Shown: piece after piece, positions 55,338 to 63,021 of the stretch
Layout: every line of letters starts with the position of its first letter
Position numbering within the stretch: the first letter of the stretch is position 1
Assembly (NCBI RefSeq): GCF_014192375.1
Contig: NZ_JACHXV010000001.1
Coordinates: 1 to 64,000, forward strand
Direction of reading: 5' to 3'
Origin: Endobacter medicaginis
GTDB lineage: Bacteria; Pseudomonadota; Alphaproteobacteria; Acetobacterales; Acetobacteraceae
Length of the DNA stretch: 64,000 nt
Notes under the pieces: model-generated
The model's input: the letters and a program-made list of their open reading frames with translations, nothing else
The model's database searches: none
Told to the model about the DNA's origin: nothing
Translations under genes and position numbers: made by a program

Positions 55338-55823
55338 ATGATCGAGGATCGCGACGTCCAGCTGCTCGGACTGCTGCAACGCGACGCCGACCTGTCGCTC
55401 AACGAGCTGGCCGAACGGGTGCATCTGTCGCCGTCCGCCTGTTCGCGCCGCATCGCCCAGCTTCGCCGGCGCGGCGTCATCCGGCGGCTGGTGGCCCTGC
55501 TCGACCGGCGCGCGGTCGGCGTGCCGACCACCGTGTTCGCGGTGATCAAGGTCAGCGGACACAGCCCCGGACAGACCGAGGCGCTGCGCACGACGATCGC
55601 GCAGATCGACGAGATCGTCGAGGTGCACCGCGTCACCGGCAGCTTCGACTACATCATGAAGATCGTGCTGCCGAACGTCGAATACTACGACACCGTCTAC
55701 AAGCGCCTGGTGGCCCGGCTCGAGTTGCATGACGTGTCGGCCTATATCTCGATGGAGACCCTCAAGAGCGAGGGAGAGCTGCCGCTGACCCACCTGCCGC
55801 AGGACCCGCCATCGACCGGCTGA
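55338..55823 (+). CDS. Lrp/AsnC family transcriptional regulator
   Basis: 161 residues. HTH MIEDRDVQLLGLLQRDADLS, then NELAERVHLSPSACSRRIAQLRRRGVIRRLVA; RAM domain with FAVIKVSGHSPGQ and VEVHRVTGSFDYIMKIVL. Divergent from the racemase gene. A D- or L-amino acid produced or removed by the racemase is a probable effector. Followed by REP-like hairpins. Confidence 0.92.
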   Translation: MIEDRDVQLLGLLQRDADLSLNELAERVHLSPSACSRRIAQLRRRGVIRRLVALLDRRAVGVPTTVFAVIKVSGHSPGQTEALRTTIAQIDEIVEVHRVTGSFDYIMKIVLPNVEYYDTVYKRLVARLELHDVSAYISMETLKSEGELPLTHLPQDPPSTG

Positions 55824-55849
55824 ATGCGCCTCGGGGCGTGTGTGTGAAA

Positions 55850-55939
55850 GGTCCGGCACCGGCCCGCACCCCCATCCGGCCACCCACGACAGTCGGCTGA
55901 AATGGGTGGTCGGGCGGGGGTGCGGGCCGTGCCGGGACC
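55850..55939. repeat. REP-like hairpin after lrp
   Basis: 24-base arms 55850-55873 (starts GGTCCGGCACCGGCCC) and 55916-55939 (ends GTGCCGGGACC), pairing over 23 bases with two small bulges; the inner loop pairs CCACCCA with TGGGTGG. The left arm shares 23 bases with the inverse of 46101-46123. Confidence 0.75.
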
Positions 55940-55940
55940 T

Positions 55941-55966
55941 GGGAATGCGCCGTACGGCGCATTCCC
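55941..55966. repeat. 26-bp perfect palindrome
   Basis: GGGAATGCGCCGT and its exact inverse, centre at 55953/55954. It follows the REP-like hairpin at once and lies 70 bases upstream of the HD-GYP gene. Possible terminator for lrp or a binding site. TCGC-TTA-GCGA follows at about 55972. Confidence 0.7.
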
Positions 55967-56035
55967 AAACAGTCGCTTAGCGATTTCTTAATCTGTTGGT
56001 GGCAGGTTTGCCGTCATTGGCCGGGAGCGAGCGCC

Positions 56036-56806
56036 ATGGAGGAGATGTGCGGCCGGCCACGCAGCGTGCGCATGTTCGGCAACGGGTGTGACGGGTCGGG
56101 TGTCGAGCGTTCGGTGCGGCAGGTCAGCCGCCATCTCGGGCGGGTGTTCGAGCAGGCGGGCGCGAGAATGCCTCTGGATATCGAGGCGCTCGATGCGGCC
56201 GGTCTCGGCACGATGGATGCCATCGCCCGCGACGGGGCGCGCGCATGGCTGAGCACGGTCGGCCATATCGACGAGGCGGTGTTCCGCCACAGCCTGATGG
56301 TGGCCGGCGTGATGTCGAGCCTGCTGACGATGCTGCGGGTCAGGCGCGATCAGGCGAGCCTGCTCGTGCAGGGCGCGCTGCTGCACGATATCGGCAAGGT
56401 CCGTATCGATCCCCGTATCCTCGACAAGCCGGGCCCGCTCGATGCGGACGAGATGGCCATCATGCGCACCCACACACAGCACGGCGAGGCGATCGCGCAG
56501 GCGGCCGGGCTGGGTTCGACGATCTGCGCGATGATCCGGTCGCATCACGAACATCTCGACGGTTCCGGCTATCCGGACGGGCTGCGGCGCGGGCGGATCA
56601 GCAACGCGGTGCGGGCGCTGACGGTGTGCGACATCTTCTCGGCCCTGGTGGAGCCGCGCTCCTACAAGCCCGCCCTGTCGCCGGAGACGGCCTTCGCCAC
56701 CATGCGGCTGCGTGAGGCGCATCTCGACCGCGAATTGCTGGCGATGCTGCATGTCGCCTTCGACCGGCCGGTCGCGGCAGCGGCCGAGCCCGCGGCGGCG
56801 GGATGA
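56036..56806 (+). CDS. HD-GYP domain protein (c-di-GMP phosphodiesterase type)
   Basis: 256 residues, soluble, no receiver domain. Metal-binding set: His85 (RHSLMV), His117-Asp118 (LLHDIGKVRIDP), His146 (RTHTQHG), His170-His171 (SHHEHLDGSGYP) and the GYP motif at 178-180. Breaks down cyclic di-GMP, a signal for the motile/sessile switch; motAB at 25 kb is one possible target. The N-terminal 80 residues are an unknown helical domain. Confidence 0.9.
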   Translation: MEEMCGRPRSVRMFGNGCDGSGVERSVRQVSRHLGRVFEQAGARMPLDIEALDAAGLGTMDAIARDGARAWLSTVGHIDEAVFRHSLMVAGVMSSLLTMLRVRRDQASLLVQGALLHDIGKVRIDPRILDKPGPLDADEMAIMRTHTQHGEAIAQAAGLGSTICAMIRSHHEHLDGSGYPDGLRRGRISNAVRALTVCDIFSALVEPRSYKPALSPETAFATMRLREAHLDRELLAMLHVAFDRPVAAAAEPAAAG

Positions 56807-56814
56807 CCCCTTTT

Positions 56815-58062
56815 TCAGGAAGCGAACGCGCCGAGGAATTCGCCGGCCCGCATCAGCGGCGAGGCGCTGCCGTCGGCGGCGATGCCGTCGACCTCGATCT
56901 CGCCGGAGCCGATCATCCAGTCGATATGGATCAGGCTGGAATTCGCACCGCGCGCCTCCAGCGCAGCATCGTCGAGCCCGTCCGCATCCTGCATGCAGGT
57001 CCGGTAAGCCTGGCCGAGCGCGATGTGGCTGGCCGCGTTCTCGTCGAACAGCGTGTTGCCGAACAGCAGCCCGCTGGCCGAGATCGGCGACGAATGCGGC
57101 ACCAGCGCCACCTCGCCCAGCCGGTTCGCGCCGGCATCGGTCGCCAGCACCCGCTGCAGCACGGTCTCGCCGCGCTCGGCATGCGCCTCGACGATGCGAC
57201 CCGCCTCGAAGCGCACCGCGATCCCGTCGATCAGCGTGCCCTGGTAGGAGAGCGGCTTGGTCGAGCGCACCACCCCCTCGACACGGGCGCAATGGGGGGT
57301 GGTGAACACCTCCTCGGTCGGGATGTTGGGATTGCAGGTGATGCCGTTGCGCGCCTCGCCCGCACCGCCTTCCCACAGATGCCCGTCCGCCAGCCCGACG
57401 CGCAGATCGGTGCCGGGGCCGCGAAAATGCAGGGCGGCGAAGCGATGCGCGTTGAGCGCGTCGCGACGGGCGTGGATGGCGCGGTTGTGCGCCGCCCACG
57501 CGGCGACCGGATCGGCGTGATCGACCCGCGAGGCGGTGAAGATCGCCGACCACAGTGCGGCCACCGCCTCCTCGGTCGGCAGGTCGGGAAACACCATCGC
57601 CGCCCAGGCCGGGGTGGCGGCGGCGACGATCGACCAGTTGGTGGCGAAGCTGGTGATCAGTTCCAGCGCGGGGCGGTAGGCGACCGACTGCGCGCGCGAG
57701 GCGCGGGCGACGAAGTCGGGGTTGCAGCCGGACAGCAGGGCGGGATCGTCGCCGGTGATCGCCAGCCGAGCCGCACCGCCGCGATAGGCCTCGGCCATGC
57801 CGGCGAACATCCAGCCGGGCGCAGTATCGAAACTGTCGGCATGGCCGTGCCGGAAACGCGCGAGGCGGGTGACGTCATCGCCGTAGAAGGTGGTCACCAG
57901 CGACGCGCCGGCGCGATAGGCGTGCTCGGTGATGCGCCGCACCAGCGGCACCGCCTCGAGCGGTGCGGTGATCAGCAGCTCCTGGCCGGCGCGCAGGCCG
58001 AGCCCGGTACGCACGGCGAGTGCGCCCAGCCTGTCGAGTCCCTCGTCCAGTGTCAGCGCCAT
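56815..58062 (-). CDS. M29 family aminopeptidase
   Basis: 415 residues. Thermophilic aminopeptidase family (AmpS/T): DRLGALAVRTGLGLRAGQELLI start, ITCNPNIPTEEVFTTP (active-site Glu region), SGLLFGNTLFDENAASHIALGQAY and SLIHIDWMIGSGEIEVDG with His/Asp metal ligands. Removes N-terminal residues in the cytosol using two metal ions. ATG 58060-58062; an upstream extension is probably not translated. Eight bases from the convergent HD-GYP gene. Confidence 0.92.
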   Translation of the reverse strand: MALTLDEGLDRLGALAVRTGLGLRAGQELLITAPLEAVPLVRRITEHAYRAGASLVTTFYGDDVTRLARFRHGHADSFDTAPGWMFAGMAEAYRGGAARLAITGDDPALLSGCNPDFVARASRAQSVAYRPALELITSFATNWSIVAAATPAWAAMVFPDLPTEEAVAALWSAIFTASRVDHADPVAAWAAHNRAIHARRDALNAHRFAALHFRGPGTDLRVGLADGHLWEGGAGEARNGITCNPNIPTEEVFTTPHCARVEGVVRSTKPLSYQGTLIDGIAVRFEAGRIVEAHAERGETVLQRVLATDAGANRLGEVALVPHSSPISASGLLFGNTLFDENAASHIALGQAYRTCMQDADGLDDAALEARGANSSLIHIDWMIGSGEIEVDGIAADGSASPLMRAGEFLGAFAS

Positions 58063-58111
58063 GGTTCCCGCCCCCCGTGTCGGCATGCGGCCCCGGCGGT
58101 CTGCCGGCGGC

Positions 58112-58900
58112 TCAGATGCGGTCTCGTTGCACCTGTCCGGCCGGCACGTCCAGAGCCGGAACGCTGCGGTCGGTGATGATCTGCTCGAAGCGGAACAGCG
58201 GCGCGATCAGGGCCGGCCTGACCTGGCGCAGCTTGCTCGAGTCGACGACCGCGAACGACAGCCGCGCATGGTCGATCGCGGCCCGCTTGCCCGGGATCGG
58301 GGCGAACAGCGAGAAGGTCGCGCCGACGTGCTCGCTGATTCCACCGGCGGAGATGAAGGCCTTGTCGACCCGGATCCGGGTCAGCGCGAGCAAGGCCTCC
58401 TCGGAGAAGAAGCTCTGCGACGCCGGCTCCAGCACACCGCCGAGCAGATGTACCCTGGCGCGCACCAGCCTTGTCGCTGCGATGGCGATGTTGAGCGCAT
58501 TGCACACGATCGTCACCGGCAGGCTGGCGGGAAGCGCCGCCAGCAGATGCGGCATGGTGGTGCCGCTGTCGACATAGATCGTGTCGCCGGGTTCGACGAG
58601 CCGCGCGGCGTTGCGGCCGGCGGCCATCTTGGCGACGAAATGCATGCTCTGGTTGCGCTCGACCGAGTAGGGCGGCTCCGCATCGTCCACGTCGCGGCGC
58701 TCGTCGCGGTCGCGGCTGAAGAGCTGGCCGTCGCGCATCTCGACGCTGCACCCGGGTTCGGCGAGGTCGCGCCGCAATGTCATCGACGACACGCCGAGGC
58801 TGCGCGCCGCATCGGACAGCGTCAGCGTTCCCGACAACGTGACCAGTTGCAGCAGCCGCGCCATGCGGTCGCCGCGCCGGCGGTTGACCGGCTCGCTCAT
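58112..58900 (-). CDS. DeoR family transcriptional regulator
   Basis: 262 residues. HTH LSGTLTLSDAARSLGVSSMTLRRDLA; DeoRC sensor domain DTIYVDSGTTMPHLLAALP, VTIVCNALNIAIA and FAVVDSSKLRQVRPALIAPL. Divergent from ribokinase, 104 bases apart, so it probably controls that gene and responds to its sugar phosphate. Start ATG 58898-58900 or the ATG three codons before. Confidence 0.88.
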   Translation of the reverse strand: MSEPVNRRRGDRMARLLQLVTLSGTLTLSDAARSLGVSSMTLRRDLAEPGCSVEMRDGQLFSRDRDERRDVDDAEPPYSVERNQSMHFVAKMAAGRNAARLVEPGDTIYVDSGTTMPHLLAALPASLPVTIVCNALNIAIAATRLVRARVHLLGGVLEPASQSFFSEEALLALTRIRVDKAFISAGGISEHVGATFSLFAPIPGKRAAIDHARLSFAVVDSSKLRQVRPALIAPLFRFEQIITDRSVPALDVPAGQVQRDRI

Positions 58901-59004
58901 CGGCCGCACCCGCGCGCCCGGGCCGACGCTTGAACATCCACCGCGGCGGGTCTACCCGGTCGGACCGGCGGACATGTCACGCCGGGATCAGGGAGGCAGT
59001 GCAG

Positions 59005-59937
59005 ATGGGCGGTACGATCGGGGTGATCGGCAGCATCAATACCGATCTGGTCACCCGCATCGAGGCCATGCCGGCCCTGGGCGAGACACGGCCGGCGCGC
59101 AGCTTCCACATGGGGTTCGGCGGCAAGGGCGCGAACCAGGCCGTCGCGGCGGCGAAGCTCGGAGCATCGGTGAGCATGGTCGGCCGGGTCGGGGACGACA
59201 TGTTCGGCCGCTCGATGCGCGACAATCTCGTCGCGCAGGGCGTCGATGTCGCACATGTGCGCACGCTGCGCGGAGTCGAGAGCGGGGTGGCGCCGATCTT
59301 CGTCGACGACGATGGCGGCAATGCGATCCTGGTGGTGGCCGGCGCGAACGGGCATGTCGACCCGGCCGCGGTCAGCGAGGCGTCGGGCCGCCTGCGGCGC
59401 TGCGCGCTGCTGCTGATGCAGCTCGAGATCCCGCTCGAGACCGTCTATCACACCGTGGACTGGGCCAACGAGGCGGGCGTCGATGTCTGTCTGAACCCCG
59501 CGCCGGCGGTGGCAAGGCTCGATCTCGACCGGCTGCGCGGCGTCGCCTATCTGGTGCCCAATCAGACCGAGCTTGCGCAGCTCAGCGGGCTGGCCGCGGA
59601 CACGCCCGACCAGGCCGCGATCGCGGCACGCAGCCTGCTGGACCGGGGCATACGGCGGGTGATCGTCACGCTGGGGGCGGACGGCGCGCTGCTGGTCGAT
59701 GCGGACGGGGTCGATGCGATTGCGCCGGTGAGGGTACGCGCCACCGACACCACCGGCGCCGGCGACGCGTTCATCGGCGCCTTCGCCGCCCATCTCGCCG
59801 AGGGCTTCGGCCTGCGGGCGGCGCTGCACCGCGCGGTGGCCTATGCGGCCGATTCCGTCACCCGTGCCGGCGCCCAGGAGGCCGGGGCGACGCGGGCGGA
59901 ATTCGAGACGTTTCTGCAACAGCATGGTCTGGCCTGA
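59005..59937 (+). CDS. rbsK: Ribokinase (PfkB family)
   Basis: 310 residues. GVIGSINTDLVTRIEAMPALGET start, FGGKGANQAVAAAKLGA (sugar-binding GGKGANQA), YLVPNQTELAQL, RRVIVTLGADGALLV, and catalytic DTTGAGDAFIGAFAAHL. Phosphorylates D-ribose at O5; a related sugar is possible. ATG 59005 follows GGGAGG. Stands alone with a divergent DeoR regulator; no ribose importer adjacent, although the 13-16 kb importer is of the same type. Confidence 0.9.
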   Translation: MGGTIGVIGSINTDLVTRIEAMPALGETRPARSFHMGFGGKGANQAVAAAKLGASVSMVGRVGDDMFGRSMRDNLVAQGVDVAHVRTLRGVESGVAPIFVDDDGGNAILVVAGANGHVDPAAVSEASGRLRRCALLLMQLEIPLETVYHTVDWANEAGVDVCLNPAPAVARLDLDRLRGVAYLVPNQTELAQLSGLAADTPDQAAIAARSLLDRGIRRVIVTLGADGALLVDADGVDAIAPVRVRATDTTGAGDAFIGAFAAHLAEGFGLRAALHRAVAYAADSVTRAGAQEAGATRAEFETFLQQHGLA

Positions 59938-59979
59938 TCGACGGAACGTGGCGGGAAAGGCGGCGGAGGCGGACGGGTT

Positions 59980-60957
59980 TCAGGCCGGAGGGGTGTCCTG
60001 TCCGCAGCCGAGGGGGCGGCAGCTGGCCGGCGCGTGAGCGCGCAGGAAGGTTGCCAGTTCGCTGAAGGCCGCCCGCCTGGGATCGGCGCTGCGCCAGACC
60101 AGGCCGATGCGGCGGCTCGCCTCGCCGCCCAGGGCACGGATCGTCACCAGCGAATCGAGTTCGGCACGGTTGTCGAGGGCGAGGCGGGGGATCAGAGAAT
60201 AGCCCTCGCCGGCGGCGATCATGTGCCACAGCATCTCGAGCCCGGTGGCCAGCCGTGTGCTGCCGCGAGCGTCGTTCCAGCCGGCGCTGCTGCTGGCCGC
60301 CGCACAGAGCGACAGCGCCTGCTGGCGAAGGCAGTGCCCGTCCTCGAGCAACAGTAGCTCCGGGCCGTCGAGCCCGTCCATCGACAGCTCGCCGGCCCCG
60401 GGGGGCACCAGCGGATGACCGGCAGGAAACACCGCCATGAAGGGTTCGTCGAACAGCGGTTCCGCGGTCAGCGCATCCGACCCGGCCGGCAGGGCGAGCA
60501 GGGCGAGATCGAGCTCGCTGGCCTGAAGCTGCTGGAGCATCGGCGCGGTCATCGCCTCGGACAGGCGCAGCGCGAGCGACGGATAGTGCTGGCGGAGCTG
60601 CGGCAGCATGCGCGGGAGGTAGTAGGGGCCGAGCGTGGTCAGCACGCCGATGCGCAGCACGCCCTCGAGCGGGCCGCCCTGGTTGCGCGCCGCCTGCAGG
60701 AGCTGACGCGCGCTGGCCAGCGTGTCGCGCATCATCGCGATCAGCTTCGCACCCTGCGGGGTCGGCGCGACATGCCGGCGGGAGCGCTCGAACAGCGTGA
60801 CATCGAGGATGAGTTCGAGCTTGCGGACCTGTTCGGACAGCCCGGCCTGGCTGACGCCGCACTGTTCGGCGGCGCGGGAGAAGTTTCTCAGTTCATCGAC
60901 GGCGACGACATATTCGATGTCGCGCAGGGACAGACCGGAGAGGGGGAGGTAGGCCAT
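59980..60957 (-). CDS. oxyR: OxyR-type LysR family peroxide sensor
   Basis: 325 residues. HTH LSLRDIEYVVAVDELRNFSRAAEQCGVSQAGLSEQVRKLE. The effector domain has LLLLEDGHCLRQQALSLC: Cys in GHC and Cys nine residues on match the H2O2-sensing Cys199/Cys208 of OxyR. It activates catalase, peroxidase or similar genes, none of which is adjacent. The 40-residue C-terminal end (FLRAHAPASCRPLGCGQDT) has two extra Cys. Confidence 0.92.
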   Translation of the reverse strand: MAYLPLSGLSLRDIEYVVAVDELRNFSRAAEQCGVSQAGLSEQVRKLELILDVTLFERSRRHVAPTPQGAKLIAMMRDTLASARQLLQAARNQGGPLEGVLRIGVLTTLGPYYLPRMLPQLRQHYPSLALRLSEAMTAPMLQQLQASELDLALLALPAGSDALTAEPLFDEPFMAVFPAGHPLVPPGAGELSMDGLDGPELLLLEDGHCLRQQALSLCAAASSSAGWNDARGSTRLATGLEMLWHMIAAGEGYSLIPRLALDNRAELDSLVTIRALGGEASRRIGLVWRSADPRRAAFSELATFLRAHAPASCRPLGCGQDTPPA

Positions 60958-61014
60958 TCTCGACGCAGTTTAGTATGACCTGCTTCGGCGATGAAGCGGT
61001 CGGTTGGGTGTTCG

Positions 61015-61045
61015 GACAAAACAAAACCCGGCCTTGCGGCCGGGT
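61015..61045 (-). terminator. Rho-independent terminator for the 58-residue gene
   Basis: ACCCGGCC-GCAA-GGCCGGGT followed on the minus strand by TTTTGTTTTG, the most typical terminator in the window, 55 bases after the stop of the small ORF at 61100-61276. Confidence 0.9.
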
Positions 61046-61099
61046 CTTTCAGTTGTCTGACGTTTCCGTATTTTTATGCAGGCTGTCTGTTGTTGTCTT

Positions 61100-61276
61100 T
61101 CAGACGAGGCCGAAGGTCGCCGAAGCGGCCGTGCCTGTCGAAGTCACAGCCACTGACGCGACTTCCGGCTCGAGACGAACCACGTCGTACCCGAAGCGTC
61201 GCAGGGCTCGCAGCGCCATCGCATCGAGATGCGGCACGGCGGTGCGGATTTCGGCAAGTTCCTCACTGGTAAGCAT
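61100..61276 (-). CDS. Small protein, 58 residues, with own promoter and terminator
   Basis: ATG 61274-61276 to TGA 61100-61102. Start MLTSEELAEIRTAVPHLDAM, then ALRALRRFGYDVVRLEPE and a Thr/Ala/Gly-rich C-terminus ending ATFGLV. Soluble, helical first half. I recognise no family. A TTGACA-16-TACAAA promoter upstream and a clear terminator downstream frame it, which makes it much more credible than a chance frame. Function unknown. Confidence 0.75.
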   Translation of the reverse strand: MLTSEELAEIRTAVPHLDAMALRALRRFGYDVVRLEPEVASVAVTSTGTAASATFGLV

Positions 61277-61300
61277 TGTGACCCTGCTTTGTTTGAACCG

Positions 61301-61328
61301 TTTGTAGTCCAGGGCCGGTATTTGTCAA
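61301..61328 (-). promoter_or_regulatory. Sigma-70-like promoter of the 58-residue gene
   Basis: On the minus strand TTGACA (61323-61328), 16-base spacer, TACAAA (61301-61306), 25 bases from the ATG. The -35 box is a perfect consensus; the -10 matches four of six. Confidence 0.6.
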
Positions 61329-61429
61329 TCGAAACTGCAGCAAATTGTTTGAAAATCATTGGTTTACATGTTTCTGCACTGCATCATGCTTGCTTTGTGC
61401 AGCGCATCAATCGATGCGGTCCGGGCGCG

Positions 61430-62269
61430 ATGGCGGCTGCGGCCCGGGCCTGTATGCTCCGCCCGACCCGCAGGAGTGCCGCCTTGTCACAGATTGCCAC
61501 GCCCGGGCGGCTGACGGATCCGCCGACCGCGCTGTCGACCGCCCCGGCGATCGCGATACGGGGACTCACCCTGCGCTTCGGCGGCGAGACGCTGTTCGAG
61601 AATCTCGATCTCGATCTCGAGGCCGGGCGCTTCACCGTGCTGCTGGGGGCGAGCGGTGTGGGCAAGACCACGCTGCTGCGCATCGTCGCCGGTCTGGAGA
61701 CACCCGACGGCCCGGGCGGATCGGTGCGCGCCGACGATGGCCGCCCGCTCGCCGGGCGCATCGCCTGGATGGCACAGCAGGATCTGCTGTGTCCCTGGCT
61801 GGATGCGGCCGCGAATGTCGCCCTCGGCGACAGGCTGCGCGGCCGGCGCCCGGATCGCGACAGGGTGGCGGGGATGCTCGCGTCGGTGGGACTGGACGGA
61901 CGCGGCGGCGTGATGCCGGCCGCCCTGTCTGGTGGCATGCGCCAGCGCGTGGCCCTGGCCCGCACGCTGTACGAGAACCGGAAGGTGGTACTGATGGACG
62001 AGCCGTTCTCGGCGCTCGACAGCCCGACGCGGCTGCGCATCCAGGATCTCGCGGCCGACAGGCTGGCCGGACGCACGGTGCTGCTGATCACTCATGACGC
62101 GCTCGAGGCGTGCCGGCTGGCCGACCGGCTGGTGGTGCTGGCCGGACGCCCGGCCCGGCTGATCGAGCATCCGGTGCCGCCCGGCCCGGTGCCGCGGCGC
62201 AGCGACGATGCGGAGGTGCTGGCCGCCCAGGGCGCGCTGCTGGAGCGGCTCGCGGCGGGGATCGGCTGA
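61430..62269 (+). CDS. ABC transporter ATP-binding protein (nitrate/sulfonate/pyrimidine class, ThiZ-like)
   Basis: About 279 residues from ATG 61430; ATG 61451 or TTG at 61483 are alternative starts, and the bases before 61480 form stems. Walker A LLGASGVGKTTLLRIVAGL, Q-loop WMAQQDLLCPWLD, signature LSGGMRQRVALARTL, Walker B VVLMDEPFSALD, switch LLITHDALEA. Energises the importer with the permease that overlaps it by one base. I see no TPP riboswitch upstream. No binding protein gene in the window; it may lie beyond the right edge. Confidence 0.88.
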   Translation: MAAAARACMLRPTRRSAALSQIATPGRLTDPPTALSTAPAIAIRGLTLRFGGETLFENLDLDLEAGRFTVLLGASGVGKTTLLRIVAGLETPDGPGGSVRADDGRPLAGRIAWMAQQDLLCPWLDAAANVALGDRLRGRRPDRDRVAGMLASVGLDGRGGVMPAALSGGMRQRVALARTLYENRKVVLMDEPFSALDSPTRLRIQDLAADRLAGRTVLLITHDALEACRLADRLVVLAGRPARLIEHPVPPGPVPRRSDDAEVLAAQGALLERLAAGIG

Positions 62270-63021
62270 TGCGGCCGCTGATCACGTTGCTGGGGCTGGT
62301 CGGGGTCTGGGCGGCGGTCCAGCATTTCGGCGCCGTGCCGGACTACCTGCTGCCGCGGCCGGTGGATGTCGCCGCCTGTCTGTGGCGGCAGCGCGGGCTG
62401 CTGGCCGGCAATGCCGCGGTCACGCTCGCCGAGACGCTGTGCGGGCTGGTGCTCGGCAGCGCGTGCGGACTGGCGCTCGCGCTGGCGATGGTGGCCTTCG
62501 CCACCCTGCGGCGCTGGCTGATGCCGCTGGTGCTGCTGAGCCAGGCGGTGCCGGTGTTCGCGCTCGCACCGCTGCTGGTGCTGTGGTTCGGCTTCGGCAT
62601 GGGCTCGAAGATCGTGATGGCGACGCTGGTGATCTTCTTTCCGGTCACCGCCGCCGCGTTCGACGGGCTGCGGCGCACCGATCCCGGCCTGCTCGACCTT
62701 GCCCGGACCATGGATGCGAACCCTGCGCTGCTGCTGCTGCGCCTGCGTCTGCCGGCTGCCCTGCCGGTGATCGGGGCGGGGCTGCGGGTCGCGGCGGCGA
62801 TCGCGCCGATCGGTGCGGTGATCGGCGAATGGGTGGGTGCATCCGCCGGGCTCGGCTTCGTGATGCAGAACGCCAATATCCGCATGCAGAGTGACCTGAT
62901 GTTCGCGGCTTTGGCGGTGCTGTCCGCGATGACGATGGCGCTGTGGGTGGCCATCGACCGGGCGCTGCGGTGGAGCCTGGCCTGGGCGCCGGATTCGGAC
63001 CCCGGGGTGACGGGGCGGTGA
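62269..63021 (+). CDS. ABC transporter permease (BPD_transp_1, ThiX/SsuC-like)
   Basis: 250 residues, six membrane segments. EAA-type coupling loop DGLRRTDPGLLDLARTMDANPALLLLRLRLPAALPVIGAGLRVAAAIAP and GAVIGEWVGASAGLGFVMQNA, typical of nitrate/taurine/hydroxymethylpyrimidine permeases. Stop overlaps the kinase start (GTGA), so importer and kinase are coupled. Confidence 0.9.
   Translation: MRPLITLLGLVGVWAAVQHFGAVPDYLLPRPVDVAACLWRQRGLLAGNAAVTLAETLCGLVLGSACGLALALAMVAFATLRRWLMPLVLLSQAVPVFALAPLLVLWFGFGMGSKIVMATLVIFFPVTAAAFDGLRRTDPGLLDLARTMDANPALLLLRLRLPAALPVIGAGLRVAAAIAPIGAVIGEWVGASAGLGFVMQNANIRMQSDLMFAALAVLSAMTMALWVAIDRALRWSLAWAPDSDPGVTGR

Noticed and set aside
61381-61480. TPP riboswitch ahead of the ABC importer
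   Set aside because: The conserved CUGAGA and ACCUGAUC blocks are absent; only simple GC stems are seen.
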